The notes beneath the pieces are model-generated. The model was not told the DNA's origin and ran no database searches. It saw only the letters and a list, made by a program, of their open reading frames with translations. From Proteus appendicitidis (GTDB lineage: Bacteria > Pseudomonadota > Gammaproteobacteria > Enterobacterales > Enterobacteriaceae), in contig NZ_CP127389.1 of the NCBI RefSeq assembly GCF_030271835.1, positions 1,834,001 through 1,898,000 of the forward strand: a stretch of DNA of 64,000 nucleotides, given 5' to 3'. This document shows, piece after piece, positions 1-9,815 of the stretch. Every line of letters begins with the position of its first letter. The first letter of the stretch is position 1. Both the position numbers and the translations under genes were made by a program.

Positions 1-1242
1 GAAGATGGTTGTTTTATTTATGATGATGCAATGGTATTTGGTAATGCGAGAGTAATAGAAAATGCAATAATATCAAAAAATGCTAAAGTTTATGATAATG
101 CGATAATTTCAGGTAATGCTAAAGTATCTGATGATGCAGCAATATATGATTCTGCTGTAGTCACACAAAACGCGAGTATTGAAAATAGAGGTGTTGTTCG
201 AGGAAATGCAAAAGTTGAAGGTAATGCGGTTGTTTTTAAGCATGCTATTGTTGAAGGAAATACCGTCGTATCAGGTGATGAAAAAGTTAAATATTATGTA
301 GGTAATTGGGAAGATATTGAACGTGTAATACAATTTACTTTTTATATTAATCACACGGATCAAGAATCAAATATTTATGCAAATGGTAAACATCAAGTTC
401 CTATCGGTGTTGGTTTAATTGTACTAGATAAAGAAGAAAGACATTTTAAAGTGTCAGAAGAAGAAATGCATAAAAATATTTGTATTGTTGATGATAAAAA
501 TAAAACGTTAAATCCAGATATCCATATTTCTAAAGAAGCAAAAGGTTATGTTCATCCTCACACTGAGAATCTTTATGAGCAAATAAATTATTCAGCATGT
601 ATATGGTATGTATCTGTTGATAAAATCATGGATACTTTAAAACTATGTGCACAATTTACTGTCAATGGTAAACAATATACAACCGCTTTTAGATCTAATA
701 GTCCTATATATCGGCAGAGTGTTGTAACATTAAATGTTATACCGCCTCGCATTTTTACAAAAGAGGATATGAATATTGATCCGCTAATATACCCAGAAGT
801 AGAAAAAAATGTATCGATACCCGGTGGAACGCTGTCTAAGTATTACCTTGCATTTAATGGTAATGGCGGTGCAATAACAACAGGTGCAGAATGTGAGGAA
901 AATAAAGATTTTTATTATTATCATAAAAATATTTATCAATTAATAGGTACATCAACGGATCAATCGGTTTTATTAGATCCTTCTGGTTATTATACAAAGA
1001 ATTTCCATTTTGAGAATATGCCCTCAATTAAAGTAACATCAAGTAATAAAAAAAGAGTAGGATTATGTTTCTGGACTTATAGTATAAATATTGGGCTACC
1101 ATTATTTTCAAGTAAGAAAGAAGAAAAAATGGATTGTATTATTCGAGATCAATATGGGAATGGTGCTAATGTTTCAGTTAAAGCAGATGAAAATAATAAA
1201 TTAATTTTTATGTTAGATAATAAAGTGAAATTAGCCTATTAA
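1..1242 (+). CDS. Hexapeptide-repeat (YdcK-like) protein, 5' end outside window
   Basis: The frame is open from base 1 and reads through ATG 31, so the gene starts upstream; residues before that ATG (EDGCFIYDDA) belong to the protein and resemble the 'GDCWIYDEN' stretch I recall in E. coli YdcK. About 80 residues of six-residue repeats follow (x-N-A-x-V-x), the signature of a left-handed parallel beta-helix. Then comes a C-terminal region of about 310 residues that I do not recognise, rich in Asn, Lys and Tyr with no membrane segment. Unlike the hexapeptide acyltransferases there is no obvious catalytic His loop, so a structural or binding role is more likely. The codons are very AT-rich compared with the housekeeping genes to the right, which suggests acquired DNA. 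The function is unknown. Confidence 0.75.
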   Translation, partial: EDGCFIYDDAMVFGNARVIENAIISKNAKVYDNAIISGNAKVSDDAAIYDSAVVTQNASIENRGVVRGNAKVEGNAVVFKHAIVEGNTVVSGDEKVKYYVGNWEDIERVIQFTFYINHTDQESNIYANGKHQVPIGVGLIVLDKEERHFKVSEEEMHKNICIVDDKNKTLNPDIHISKEAKGYVHPHTENLYEQINYSACIWYVSVDKIMDTLKLCAQFTVNGKQYTTAFRSNSPIYRQSVVTLNVIPPRIFTKEDMNIDPLIYPEVEKNVSIPGGTLSKYYLAFNGNGGAITTGAECEENKDFYYYHKNIYQLIGTSTDQSVLLDPSGYYTKNFHFENMPSIKVTSSNKKRVGLCFWTYSINIGLPLFSSKKEEKMDCIIRDQYGNGANVSVKADENNKLIFMLDNKVKLAY

Positions 1243-1303
1243 TTTATATTGAGATTAAATTTAATCACTAGGTATTAACTTTATACACTTTTTATAAATA
1301 ATA

Positions 1304-1341
1304 TAGGTGTAAGGCGAGTTTTATTCTCAATAAAAATACCA
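1304..1341 (-). pseudogene. Short degenerate copy of an internal nlpA segment
   Basis: About 38 bases (ggtgtaaggcgagttttat, then tctcaataaaaatac) repeat an internal piece of nlpA at 1690-1726 in the same orientation, with one base deleted and one or two changed. The flanking bases no longer match. It reads as a decayed scrap of a second nlpA copy or of a local duplication. Confidence 0.6.
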
Positions 1342-1433
1342 TTTTTCTATTTTAAATAGAACATATACTAAAACTAAACTATTAAATTTTTGTTTGTGAT
1401 AATAAAATCGCCAATTAATAATAAGGATATTTC

Positions 1434-1493
1434 ATGGAATATAAGTTTACTAATGAATCAAAAAAATATAATGGAATAACCTTATCGAGATAA
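1434..1493 (+). pseudogene. Truncated 19-codon start of a YdcK-like gene
   Basis: An AAGGAT ribosome site at 1423-1428 precedes ATG 1434, which opens a 19-residue reading frame (MEYKFTNESKKYNGITLSR) and then stops. The peptide resembles the amino end of YdcK-type hexapeptide proteins (M-x-K-Y-x-L-x-x-E). It is probably the surviving start of a second copy of the gene that ends at 1242. That gene's own start is outside the window, so the two cannot be compared here. Confidence 0.4.
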
Positions 1494-1508
1494 AAGAGTA
1501 AATAAATG

Positions 1509-1540
1509 ATTGGGTCACATGTTAATCACAAGTGACCAAT
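1509..1540 (-). terminator. Hairpin 3' of nlpA
   Basis: ATTGGGTCACATGT and ACAAGTGACCAAT form a stem with one bulge and one mismatch around a short loop, 18 bases beyond the nlpA stop codon. On the minus strand it is followed by an AT-rich stretch without a clean T run, so it is a plausible but weak terminator. Confidence 0.5.
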
Positions 1541-1557
1541 CAATATTATTAATAATT

Positions 1558-2373
1558 TTACCAGCCTTGAATTGCCCCACCGTTAAAAATGGTTTCGGCA
1601 GCCGTGGCAACTTCGGGTGACTGATAAGCCTTAATAAAATCACGGACGTTATCAGCGTTTTTATTATCTTCTCTTGTCACAATAATATTGGTGTAAGGCG
1701 AGTTTTTATCCTCAATAAAAATACTGTCTTTGGTAGGTGATAAATTAATTTGCTGGATATAAGTTGTACTGATAATAGCGACAGTGACTTTTGGATCGTT
1801 TAAAACTCGTGGTAATTGCGCGCCTTCTAGCTCCATAATTTTAAGCTTGTGAGGATTATCAATAATATCGATAGCCGTAGGCAATAAACCACTGTTTGGT
1901 TTTAGCGTAATAAGATTTTCTTTATCTAATAACAGTAATGCTCGACCTAAATTGGTGGGATCGTTAGGAACTGCAATGGTATCACCTGATTTTAACTCTG
2001 AAATATGTTTGATTTTAGTTGAATAACCCGCCATAGGAAAAACAAAGGTATTACCGACAGCGACTAAATTGTAACCACGAGATTGATTATCTTGGGCAAG
2101 AAAAGGGCGATGTTGAAAAACATTGGCATCAAGTTCTTTATTTGCAGTGGGATCATTAGGCAATAATGAACCACTGAAACTTACCAATTCGACTTCTAAG
2201 CCATATTTTTCTTTTGCGACTTTTTTAGCAATCTCAGCTACATCTTGTTCAGCACCATTAATCACACCAACCTTGATTGAATAGCTATTTTTATCGCTAT
2301 TATCACAGCCTGTTAATAATGTTCCTGCTAATAGCAACGCGCCGAAAATCCGACCAGAAAAATGTAATGGCAT
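1558..2373 (-). CDS. nlpA: Lipoprotein NlpA (MetQ-family solute-binding protein)
   Basis: 271 residues with a lipoprotein signal peptide: hydrophobic run at 10-20, lipobox L-L-T-G-C with the lipidated Cys at 23. Asp follows at +2, the E. coli inner-membrane retention signal, as in E. coli NlpA. The mature protein is a periplasmic binding protein of the MetQ/NlpA family (IKVGVINGAEQDVAEIAKK, DANVFQHRPFL, FNGGAIQGW) and matches my recall of E. coli NlpA closely. There are no metN or metI genes beside it, so it is an orphan like E. coli NlpA. It probably binds methionine or a similar ligand and may lend it to the MetNI transporter. It is transcribed alone and ends at a hairpin. MetQ is the main alternative name; Asp at +2 and the isolated position favour nlpA. 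Confidence 0.9.
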   Translation of the reverse strand: MPLHFSGRIFGALLLAGTLLTGCDNSDKNSYSIKVGVINGAEQDVAEIAKKVAKEKYGLEVELVSFSGSLLPNDPTANKELDANVFQHRPFLAQDNQSRGYNLVAVGNTFVFPMAGYSTKIKHISELKSGDTIAVPNDPTNLGRALLLLDKENLITLKPNSGLLPTAIDIIDNPHKLKIMELEGAQLPRVLNDPKVTVAIISTTYIQQINLSPTKDSIFIEDKNSPYTNIIVTREDNKNADNVRDFIKAYQSPEVATAAETIFNGGAIQGW

Positions 2374-2563
2374 AATGTATTCCTATAAAAATTTATTTAT
2401 TAATAAATAACTTAGGAACCGATAGATAGTCAATGAAATCACATATGACAAATTTTCACATGATATAATTTAATGATAAAAAAGATGTAAAAATAAGAAG
2501 TAAGGAAAGAAAAATAGATAAAGAATGAATTTATAAGGTAATAGAATAAAAGGAATAAATAAA

Positions 2564-2589
2564 AAATCCGAGCGCTTAGACTCGGATTT
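2564..2589 (-). terminator. Rho-independent terminator of ribA
   Basis: AAATCCGAG and CTCGGATTT form a perfect 9-bp stem around an 8-base loop. On the minus strand it is followed by a T-rich tract (2555-2563), about 30 bases after the ribA stop. Confidence 0.9.
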
Positions 2590-2619
2590 GAAAAGAATTA
2601 ATGCTGAGTTGTTGCTGTA

Positions 2620-3219
2620 TTATTGCACTTTCTTAAATAAAAGATGGCCCATTTTATCGGCTTTAGTATCAAGATAATGTGCATTACTTGGATTACGTCC
2701 TACAATTAAGGGCACTCGCTCAATGACATTGATACCAGCAGCTTTCATGATTTCAATTTTCTTCGGGTTATTGGTTAATAATCGAACTTCATGAACACCT
2801 AAGAGGTTATACATATCAGCACAAAGGGTAAAATCACGTTCATCAGCTTTAAAACCTAGTTCAAGGTTCGCTTCAACGGTATCTAATCCTTTATCTTGTA
2901 ATGCATAAGCTCGTATTTTATTTAGTAATCCAATATTTCGCCCTTCTTGGCGATGATAAAGTAATACGCCACGACCTGTTTTGCTTATTTGTGAAAGCGC
3001 AGCTTCAAGTTGGAAACCACAATCACAACGTAGGCTAAATAAGGCATCACCTGTTAAACATTCTGAATGAATGCGAGATAATACTGGCTCGGAGCCTGAA
3101 ATATCACCATAAACAAGGGCGACATGATCTTTTCCTGTTGCGATTTCTTCAAAACCCACCATTAAAAACTCACCAAAAGGAGTAGGTAGTTTTGCTTCTG
3201 CGATACGTCTTAATTTCAT
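2620..3219 (-). CDS. ribA: GTP cyclohydrolase II
   Basis: 199 residues, close to the usual single-domain RibA length. It opens GTP to 2,5-diamino-6-ribosylamino-pyrimidinone 5'-phosphate, formate and pyrophosphate, the first step of riboflavin synthesis, in the cytoplasm. The zinc ligands are visible as C54, C65 and C67 ([15 protein letters not shown]). The nucleotide-binding segments RQEGRNIGL and NNPKK are present. There is no fused RibB domain. It is a stand-alone transcription unit with its own terminator. No FMN riboswitch was recognised in the 242 bases upstream, nor would one be expected for ribA in this group. Confidence 0.97.
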   Translation of the reverse strand: MKLRRIAEAKLPTPFGEFLMVGFEEIATGKDHVALVYGDISGSEPVLSRIHSECLTGDALFSLRCDCGFQLEAALSQISKTGRGVLLYHRQEGRNIGLLNKIRAYALQDKGLDTVEANLELGFKADERDFTLCADMYNLLGVHEVRLLTNNPKKIEIMKAAGINVIERVPLIVGRNPSNAHYLDTKADKMGHLLFKKVQ

Positions 3220-3461
3220 TATTTTTGACTCATAATTTCAGGTGAAACTCTTGTTCGAGATTATACACTTTATAACGAGAACAAAGAGAAATAAAACACT
3301 GAAATGCTTCCATGTCTGATAGACAAGGAATGGGGATAACACACACTTATAAATTCACACCACTACAAGCTATCAGATTTTACGCCTTCTTGCATAATGA
3401 TTTATTGCTAAACTTGCATCGTTTATACTGATAGTCTTTAGCCGTAAATGGAAGAGAACAT

Positions 3462-4199
3462 GTGTATTTAAGAAAAGGCAATATATTGAATAAGCAAGTA
3501 ACAAAGTTGATCCTATTAGGTAGTATGTTGCTCTTAATCATACCAAGTGCTGTGTTGATATTAGGTTGGCAATGGCAACCTACCGATCACCCTTTAGGCG
3601 GTATAAGTACATTATGGATAGCAGATAGTGCCGCAAAACCTTGGGGGACAGTGACGGTTATTGTTGTGTTAGCGTTACTCTTTATGGTTTTGAAATTGAA
3701 ACTTAACCATTTCATTCAATTAGCAGTGATAATTATTGCTACATTATCTATTGGGCAATTAATTAAGGTTGCGGTTAAAAATACAGTTAAAGAGCCTCGC
3801 CCTTATGTTGTTTGGGTGAGTGAAAATTTGCACATTACCCCAGAGGCGTTTTATCAAGTATCAAGATCTGAGCGAGAACAATTGCTTCAAAATGGATTAA
3901 TTCATTCACCTGTGATCCCCAAATGGCAGCTTAAACATTGGAAAGCTGAAACAGGTTATGCTTTTCCGTCTGGTCATAGTTTATTTTCAGCCACACTCGC
4001 ATTATTTGTTTTTGCCCTTTTTATGTTGCGTCGCCATTATTTTTTAGCGTCACTCGGGTTATTATGGGGAATTAATGTCACGGTAGGGCGTATTGTATTA
4101 GGAATGCACTGGGCATCTGATGTGATTGTCGGTATTCTTATCAGCACAGTGTTGGTTTGGTGTGCATTTAAGGTGATTGAGCGGCGTTTATGGCTCTAA
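3462..4199 (+). CDS. pgpB: Phosphatidylglycerophosphatase B / undecaprenyl-PP phosphatase (PAP2)
   Basis: 245 residues with several membrane helices. All three PAP2 motifs are seen: K106-x6-R113-P114, PSGH at 169-172, and G-R210-x5-H216-x3-D220. By family it dephosphorylates phosphatidylglycerophosphate and undecaprenyl pyrophosphate at the inner membrane. The start is GTG 3462 with GGAAGAG at 3450-3456; the overlapping ATG 3460 runs into a stop after three codons. It lies upstream of lapA-lapB as in E. coli, separated by 165 bases. Confidence 0.95.
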   Translation: MYLRKGNILNKQVTKLILLGSMLLLIIPSAVLILGWQWQPTDHPLGGISTLWIADSAAKPWGTVTVIVVLALLFMVLKLKLNHFIQLAVIIIATLSIGQLIKVAVKNTVKEPRPYVVWVSENLHITPEAFYQVSRSEREQLLQNGLIHSPVIPKWQLKHWKAETGYAFPSGHSLFSATLALFVFALFMLRRHYFLASLGLLWGINVTVGRIVLGMHWASDVIVGILISTVLVWCAFKVIERRLWL

Positions 4200-4364
4200 T
4201 CCTGACAATAGCCTTTATTTTTGAGATACAGAATGTCTTTTTCAGTATTTATGTGAAAAAATATACGAAAATCAGATGTCTCTAAGAAATGACTTTCTTT
4301 GTGCGCAGTGAAAATGCTACCTTTATCTGTCTACTAAAGAAAAGAGAATAAAAAAGGAAATAAT

Positions 4365-4682
4365 GTGAAAAAAGTCCTACTTTTTATTTTGGTTATTCTT
4401 GTTCTTGCCATCGTGGTGATTGCCATGACTTTAGGCTCCAATAACGATCAGGTAGTCACATTTAATTATCTTATTGCTCAAGGTGAGTATCGTATTTCTA
4501 CCTTGTTAGCTACCTTGTTCGGTGTGGGCTTTGTGCTTGGCTGGATTGTAAGTGGTGTTTTTTATCTACGCGCTCGTTTATCATTAGGCCGAGCAAAACG
4601 TAAAATTAAACGTCTTGAAAGCGCCCAAACAAAACAAGAAAACCAAGAAAGTCGCCCAACGGTTGCTTCTGCTACGAAATAA
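4365..4682 (+). CDS. lapA: LPS assembly protein A
   Basis: 105 residues with two membrane helices (about 5-25 and 42-66) and a short charged cytoplasmic tail, the LapA (YciS, DUF1049) pattern. It pairs with LapB in the control of lipopolysaccharide synthesis. The start is GTG 4365 with AAAGGAAA upstream; the overlapping ATG at 4363 is followed directly by TGA. lapB follows 12 bases later, so the two are almost certainly one transcript. Confidence 0.95.
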   Translation: MKKVLLFILVILVLAIVVIAMTLGSNNDQVVTFNYLIAQGEYRISTLLATLFGVGFVLGWIVSGVFYLRARLSLGRAKRKIKRLESAQTKQENQESRPTVASATK

Positions 4683-4694
4683 GGACGATAGCTG

Positions 4695-5864
4695 ATGCTA
4701 GAATTGCTGTTTCTGTTATTACCTGTCGCTGCGGCTTACGGCTGGTATATGGGGCGTCGTGGCGCTCAACAGGATAAACAGCAGAACGCCGACCGCCTGT
4801 CACGAGAGTATGTGGCGGGTGTTAACTTTTTACTCTCTGATCAACAAGATAAAGCGGTTGATCTTTTCCTCGAAATGCTTAAAGAAGATAGCTCAGCGTT
4901 TGAAGCCCATCTTACTTTAGGTAATCTTTTTCGCTCTCGTGGCGAAGTCGAACGTGCTATTCGTATCCACCAATCATTAATGGAAAGTGCTGCATTATCC
5001 TTTGATCAACGTCTGCTTGCTGTTCAACAGTTAGGTCGTGATTATGTGGCGGCGGGTGTTTACGATCGTGCTGAAAATATGTTTCAGCAGCTTATTGATG
5101 AACAAGAATTTCGCCAAAGCGCACTACAATCGTTGCTTGCTATTTACCAGTTAATCAGCGATTGGGGAAAGGCCATTGAAACGGCTGAAAAACTGGTTAA
5201 ATTAGGTCAGCATGAATTAAAAGAACAAATTTCGCATTTTTATTGTGAATTAGCACTTCAAGAAATGAGCAGTGATAATCTTGATAGTGCGCTAAATTTG
5301 TTGCAAAAAGCAGGGCAAATGGACCCTCTCTGCGCCCGTGTTTCAATTATGTATGGTCGTATTTATATTGCTCGTGATGATAAACAAAAAGCTATCGATG
5401 TTTTAATGAAAGTCATTGAGCAAGATAAAGAGATGGTCAGTGAAACCTTACCTATGCTTTTTGAATGTTTTCAGACGCTAGGCGATACTTCTCGTTGGGA
5501 AACTTATTTACGTCAATGTGTAGATAGTAATTGTGGTGCAATTGCGGAGCTGTACCTTGCTGACATTATTGAAGCTAAAGAAGGTATTGAAGCGGCTCAG
5601 TTATACATTAATCGTCAATTAGAGCGTCATCCAACCATGCGCTTGTTCTATCGTTTAATGCGTTACCATTTAGCAGAAGCGGAAGAAGGACGCGCTAAAG
5701 AGAGCCTTATCTTATTGCGCTATATGGTTGGTGAACAAATTCGCACGAAACCAGATTATCGTTGCCATAAATGTGGTTTTACCTCTCATGCATTATATTG
5801 GCATTGTCCATCCTGTCGTTCATGGGATACCGTTAAGCCTATTCGCGGTTTAGATGGTCAGTGA
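4695..5864 (+). CDS. lapB: LPS assembly protein B (TPR and rubredoxin-like)
   Basis: 389 residues, the normal LapB/YciM length. An N-terminal membrane anchor (1-20) is followed by tetratricopeptide repeats (about 35-340) and ends in a rubredoxin-like metal knuckle with two CxxC pairs (CHKCGF and CPSCRSW). In E. coli LapB lowers LpxC levels through FtsH and so balances LPS with phospholipid synthesis. The pairing with lapA and the position before pyrF match E. coli. Confidence 0.97.
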   Translation: MLELLFLLLPVAAAYGWYMGRRGAQQDKQQNADRLSREYVAGVNFLLSDQQDKAVDLFLEMLKEDSSAFEAHLTLGNLFRSRGEVERAIRIHQSLMESAALSFDQRLLAVQQLGRDYVAAGVYDRAENMFQQLIDEQEFRQSALQSLLAIYQLISDWGKAIETAEKLVKLGQHELKEQISHFYCELALQEMSSDNLDSALNLLQKAGQMDPLCARVSIMYGRIYIARDDKQKAIDVLMKVIEQDKEMVSETLPMLFECFQTLGDTSRWETYLRQCVDSNCGAIAELYLADIIEAKEGIEAAQLYINRQLERHPTMRLFYRLMRYHLAEAEEGRAKESLILLRYMVGEQIRTKPDYRCHKCGFTSHALYWHCPSCRSWDTVKPIRGLDGQ

Positions 5865-5909
5865 TGATGTCACTTTTTTAATAGTCTCTCTATAAATAAA
5901 GGCCCTAAA

Positions 5910-6641
5910 ATGTCATTTCATTGTGATAAAAAATCGCCCGAGCTTACCTGCGCGCCCGTTATTGTGGCACTAGACTATGAAGACCAAAAAAGTGCATTAG
6001 ATTTTGCACAGCGTATCGATCCCTCGTCTTGTCGTTTAAAAATTGGTAAAGAGATGTTTACCCGTTTTGGACCTCAATTTGTGACTCAATTACAAAAAGA
6101 AGGGTTTGATATTTTCCTCGACTTAAAATTCCATGATATTCCCAATACGGTTGCAAGAGCCGTCGCTGCTGCTGCAGATCTTGGTGTATGGATGGTCAAT
6201 GTACACGCGAGTGGTGGAAGTCGTATGATGCGTGCTGCCAAAGAGAGCCTTGCTGCCTTTGGTAAGGATGCACCACTTTTAACGGCAGTGACTGTACTTA
6301 CCAGTATGGATCAATCAGATTTAATTGAATTGGGAATAACATTGACGCCCGCAGAACAAGCAGAACGTTTAGCGTTACTGACAAAATCTTGTGGTCTTGA
6401 TGGTGTTGTCTGCTCTGCACATGAAGCAACACGTTTTAAACAAGTTTGTGGTGATGATTTCTTATTAGTCACTCCGGGGATACGTCCAGCAGGAAGTGAT
6501 GTTGGCGATCAACGTCGCGTAATGACACCAGAGCAAGCTATTGCAGCGGGTGTTGATTATATGGTGATTGGTCGTCCTATCACTCGTAGCGATAACCCTC
6601 ATGAAACATTGCAACAAATTAATCGTTCTATATTAAAGTAA
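5910..6641 (+). CDS. pyrF: Orotidine 5'-phosphate decarboxylase
   Basis: 243 residues, the usual length. It converts OMP to UMP, the last step of de novo pyrimidine synthesis. The catalytic motif [10 protein letters not shown] (D71, K73, D76) and the phosphate-binding VTPGIRP are present. It sits 45 bases after lapB and 29 before yciH, the same order as E. coli lapB-pyrF-yciH, so the block is probably co-transcribed. Confidence 0.98.
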   Translation: MSFHCDKKSPELTCAPVIVALDYEDQKSALDFAQRIDPSSCRLKIGKEMFTRFGPQFVTQLQKEGFDIFLDLKFHDIPNTVARAVAAAADLGVWMVNVHASGGSRMMRAAKESLAAFGKDAPLLTAVTVLTSMDQSDLIELGITLTPAEQAERLALLTKSCGLDGVVCSAHEATRFKQVCGDDFLLVTPGIRPAGSDVGDQRRVMTPEQAIAAGVDYMVIGRPITRSDNPHETLQQINRSILK

Positions 6642-6670
6642 GACGAATATATACAAGGTATGTAATTAAC

Positions 6671-6994
6671 ATGGATAATAACTCTCGTTTGGTTTATTCC
6701 ACAGATACGGGTCGTATAAAAGAAGAAGAACAAAAGCCAGTACGTCCTGCCGGTGATGGTATTGTGCGTATTCAACGCCAAACTAGTGGACGTAAAGGCA
6801 AAGGTGTTTGCGTTGTTTCAGGTATCGATCTGGATGATGCAGAGTTAGCCAAACTTGCGGCTGAACTGAAGAAAAAATGCGGCTGCGGTGGTAGTGTCAA
6901 AGAGGGTTTAATCGAGATCCAAGGTGATAAACGTGATTTAATTAAATCGCTATTAGAAGCCAAAGGCATGAAAGTTAAACTGGCTGGTGGCTGA
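6671..6994 (+). CDS. yciH: YciH, SUI1/eIF1-family protein
   Basis: 107 residues; the C-terminal 75 form the SUI1 (eIF1-like) fold with the GKGVCVVSGI and CGCGGSVKEGLIEIQGD motifs. YciH resembles eukaryotic initiation factor 1 and may discriminate against poor initiation complexes in bacteria. It is the last gene of the lapA-lapB-pyrF-yciH cluster and is followed by a strong terminator. Confidence 0.95.
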   Translation: MDNNSRLVYSTDTGRIKEEEQKPVRPAGDGIVRIQRQTSGRKGKGVCVVSGIDLDDAELAKLAAELKKKCGCGGSVKEGLIEIQGDKRDLIKSLLEAKGMKVKLAGG

Positions 6995-7025
6995 TTTAGC
7001 GAGATAGCAACGAAATGAATGATAG

Positions 7026-7061
7026 TGCGCTGATTTTCTATTGAGGTTAGCGCATTTTTTA
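7026..7061 (+). terminator. Terminator after yciH
   Basis: TGCGCT pairs with AGCGCA, extended by a few bases after an internal mismatch, and is followed by a six-T tract at 7055-7060. Confidence 0.85.
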
Positions 7062-7095
7062 TTGTCACTAATAGATGTCTTTTAAAAGGTATTTT

Positions 7096-7506
7096 ATGAA
7101 AGCGTATTTGATGATTGGCGCACTATTATATTCTTCTGCACTTTTTGCAGAAACCAAAACTGAGAACAGGGTTGTTCATGATAAATATTGCTCTTCACCT
7201 GAACAGACCATGGATGACGTTTATGAGAATGGCGCAATAACAGATTGTGTTTACACAGGGCTTTCAATTGCAGATGCATATAAAAAATATGTTAATGAGC
7301 ATGATGAAGATTATCTTGTAAAAACCATCAAGGTGAACAATAACATCCAAAAAGAGTATACAAAAGACGGTGTTTCTGTTGATTATAAATGGGAAAATCC
7401 GCAGAAATTAATGATAGAGCAACAGTTCGCGGGTGGTTTTACTGAATTATTGTTAGAAGAAGATCAGAAAGGCACTAAAATAACAATCACTGGTCACCCT
7501 GATTAA
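7096..7506 (+). CDS. Unknown secreted protein
   Basis: 136 residues from ATG 7096, chosen over ATG 7075 because AAAAGG (7083-7088) lies 7 bases before it and the protein then begins with a clean signal peptide (MKAYLMIGALLYSSALFA, cleavage before ETK). The mature part is small, acidic, has two Cys (in YCSSP and TDCVYTG) that could form a disulfide, and is probably periplasmic. No family was recognised. It is a single-gene unit between two terminators. Confidence 0.75.
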   Translation: MKAYLMIGALLYSSALFAETKTENRVVHDKYCSSPEQTMDDVYENGAITDCVYTGLSIADAYKKYVNEHDEDYLVKTIKVNNNIQKEYTKDGVSVDYKWENPQKLMIEQQFAGGFTELLLEEDQKGTKITITGHPD

Positions 7507-7543
7507 TTATTCATAAAACAGCGAAGTCGATAAGTAAGATTAC

Positions 7544-7568
7544 AGGTGACGATGTCACCTATTTTTTT
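7544..7568 (+). terminator. Terminator of the 7.1-kb secreted-protein gene
   Basis: AGGTGAC-GAT-GTCACCT is a perfect 7-bp stem followed by A and seven T. Confidence 0.92.
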
Positions 7569-7694
7569 GTGTTTCATTCTATACTTTCTATTACTTATTA
7601 AATTTATGACGCAGAGAAAATATCAATGCATCATAAAAGCATTTCCTTTTTTTAAGATCCTTTTTTATCGCTAGTTTGACTAGAAATTAAAGAT

Positions 7695-7729
7695 ATAAAA
7701 AAGCTGATAGTTCTAAGTGAACTATCAGC
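7695..7729 (-). terminator. Terminator of rnb
   Basis: GCTGATAGTTC and GAACTATCAGC form an 11-bp perfect stem (7703-7713 with 7719-7729). The minus-strand T run at 7697-7702 follows it, 27 bases past the rnb stop. Confidence 0.92.
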
Positions 7730-7755
7730 CTTATTGTATACCGATTTAAGCCGTA

Positions 7756-9702
7756 TTAGATAGGGCGAGCAACGATATTACGTGTTTCTAGTTTTACATC
7801 TTCAATGCGTACAGGAATGATATCATTGAGCTTATAAGCAGTTTCGCCTTTTACAATGACGGTGCCTGTTTCTTGGCTACATTGAATTTCATCACGTACA
7901 GCATGTAAGAATGGTGCAGGAATAAAGGCAACAGCACCGTTTTCAACTAAACGAACACGAACACCACCACGCGTAATATCGATAATTTCTGCATTAAATG
8001 GTGTTTCAGTGCCAGCAAAAGGTTTTAAGAAACGTGCATATAACCAATCACCTACATCACGCTCTGCCATACGGTTAGCACGGCGACGCTCTGCAATACG
8101 AATGCCATCTTCTTCTTGTGGTTTTTCAGCACTTTCTTTACTGATAATCGCTTTGAGCAAACGGTGATTTAAAATATCACTGTACTTACGAATAGGTGAA
8201 GTCCATGTTGCGTAAGCTTCTAATCCTAAACCAAAGTGAGGACCAGGCTCTGCTTTGATTTCAGCAAAGTTCTGGAAGCGGCGAATACGGCTATCAAGGA
8301 ACTGATTTGGCTGATTATCAAGCTCGCGACGCAATTGGCAGAAACCTTCAAGCGTTAATAAACTTTCAGACGTAGTTTCAATTCCGTTATCTTTTAAAGT
8401 CTGTACAACTTGATCGATATAAAGTGGATCAAAGCCTGTATGAACGTTGTAAACGCCAAAACCTAAGTTTTTCGCCAGCACTTTTGCCGCACAGATATTG
8501 GCGGTGATCATTGCTTCTTCAACAATGCGGTTTGCGATACGGCGTTTTTCCGCAACGATATCTAAAACATTGCCGCCTTCATCAAGAATAAAACGGTAAT
8601 CAGGGCGTTCTTTAAAGACCAGAGCATGTTTTTCACGCCATTCATGACGTTTTTCACACATCTCTTTTAATAACATCACTTGCTCATGAACCATTTCATT
8701 TTCAGGTTGCCATTGGGCGTTTTCACTTTCTAACCAATCTGAAATGTTGTCATAAACCAGTTTAGCTTTTGATTCTACCCATGCAGAGTAGAAATGAATA
8801 TCTTCAAGCAGAGCGCCATCTTCAGTGATGTTAACTTGGCAAACTAATGCAGGACGTTTCTCATTAGGGCGTAATGAGCAAATATTGTCTGATAGTTCGC
8901 GAGGCAACATTGGGATATTAAAGCCTGGCAGATAGTTAGTTAGCGCACGTTGTGCGGCAATTTTATCTAATTCACTGTTAGGCAGAATATAAGCGGTTGG
9001 ATCTGCAATAGCGATAAAGAGTGTGAGTTGACCGTTCTCTTCTTTACGAATAAAGAGGGCGTCATCCATATCTTCTGTTGAAGCACTATCAATAGTGACA
9101 AAGGAGAGAGAAGTCAGATCTTCACGAGGTAAAGTGTCATGTAGTGTGAGCGCTTCGTCACTCATTTCAGGTGCATCACGTTCAAGCTGATGACGCATTA
9201 AGGTTACCCACCAAGGCGCAAAGTGATCGTCTTTATCGGTAATATAGTCTGTAATTTCAGCCTGAAAACCTTTATCACCTTTATTCAGTGGATGACGACG
9301 CATAACGGCAACAGCCCAATCTTGATCAACAAAGCTATGTGTTAAGCCTTGAGCTGGGCGGCAAGGAATGGCGTCTTTTAAAAGCGGGTGATCTGGGATT
9401 ATCCACAGACGGTTGTCACCTTCTTTTTTCTGAATACGACCGACAAAACGTGTTAAGAAAGGTTCGACTAGTTCTTCAGGTTCAACCGATTCTTTATCAC
9501 CGTTTGTATGAACGGCAGCAATAACTCGGTCGCCGTGCATCACTTTTTTCATTTGCGGAGGGGGAATAAAATAGCTTTTCTGACCATCAACTTCAAGGAA
9601 GCCAAAGCCTTTATCTGTTCCCTTTACAAGGCCTTCCACGCGCGGTGTCTGGGCATGGAGTTGCTGTTTTAGCTGTGCAAGCAGCGGATTGTCTTGAAAC
9701 AT
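7756..9702 (-). CDS. rnb: Exoribonuclease II
   Basis: 648 residues (E. coli RNase II is 644). It degrades single-stranded RNA 3' to 5' to nucleoside monophosphates. Order: N-terminal cold-shock domains; the RNB catalytic domain with the acidic cluster [13 protein letters not shown] that binds the two metal ions; the conserved [13 protein letters not shown] motif; a C-terminal S1 RNA-binding domain (from about 560). It is a single-gene unit with its own terminator. Confidence 0.98.
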   Translation of the reverse strand: MFQDNPLLAQLKQQLHAQTPRVEGLVKGTDKGFGFLEVDGQKSYFIPPPQMKKVMHGDRVIAAVHTNGDKESVEPEELVEPFLTRFVGRIQKKEGDNRLWIIPDHPLLKDAIPCRPAQGLTHSFVDQDWAVAVMRRHPLNKGDKGFQAEITDYITDKDDHFAPWWVTLMRHQLERDAPEMSDEALTLHDTLPREDLTSLSFVTIDSASTEDMDDALFIRKEENGQLTLFIAIADPTAYILPNSELDKIAAQRALTNYLPGFNIPMLPRELSDNICSLRPNEKRPALVCQVNITEDGALLEDIHFYSAWVESKAKLVYDNISDWLESENAQWQPENEMVHEQVMLLKEMCEKRHEWREKHALVFKERPDYRFILDEGGNVLDIVAEKRRIANRIVEEAMITANICAAKVLAKNLGFGVYNVHTGFDPLYIDQVVQTLKDNGIETTSESLLTLEGFCQLRRELDNQPNQFLDSRIRRFQNFAEIKAEPGPHFGLGLEAYATWTSPIRKYSDILNHRLLKAIISKESAEKPQEEDGIRIAERRRANRMAERDVGDWLYARFLKPFAGTETPFNAEIIDITRGGVRVRLVENGAVAFIPAPFLHAVRDEIQCSQETGTVIVKGETAYKLNDIIPVRIEDVKLETRNIVARPI

Positions 9703-9815
9703 ATTTTTCCGGAAAGTCGGCAGTTTTAATAATAAAAGTGGGCAATAGTTTTATTCGATTGTGTGTAGTGACGCAAGTAATATCGCATCATAAAAACAGA
9801 CAAATCGACAAATTT

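Noticed and set aside
713..732. TGTTGTAAC inside the hexapeptide gene as a second Ter site
   Set aside because: Only the inner bases match; the ATG before and the CTAAA after the core are not kept, and it lies in coding sequence.
3220..3461. FMN riboswitch or sigma-32 promoter between ribA and pgpB
   Set aside because: No RFN consensus elements or heat-shock hexamers could be found.
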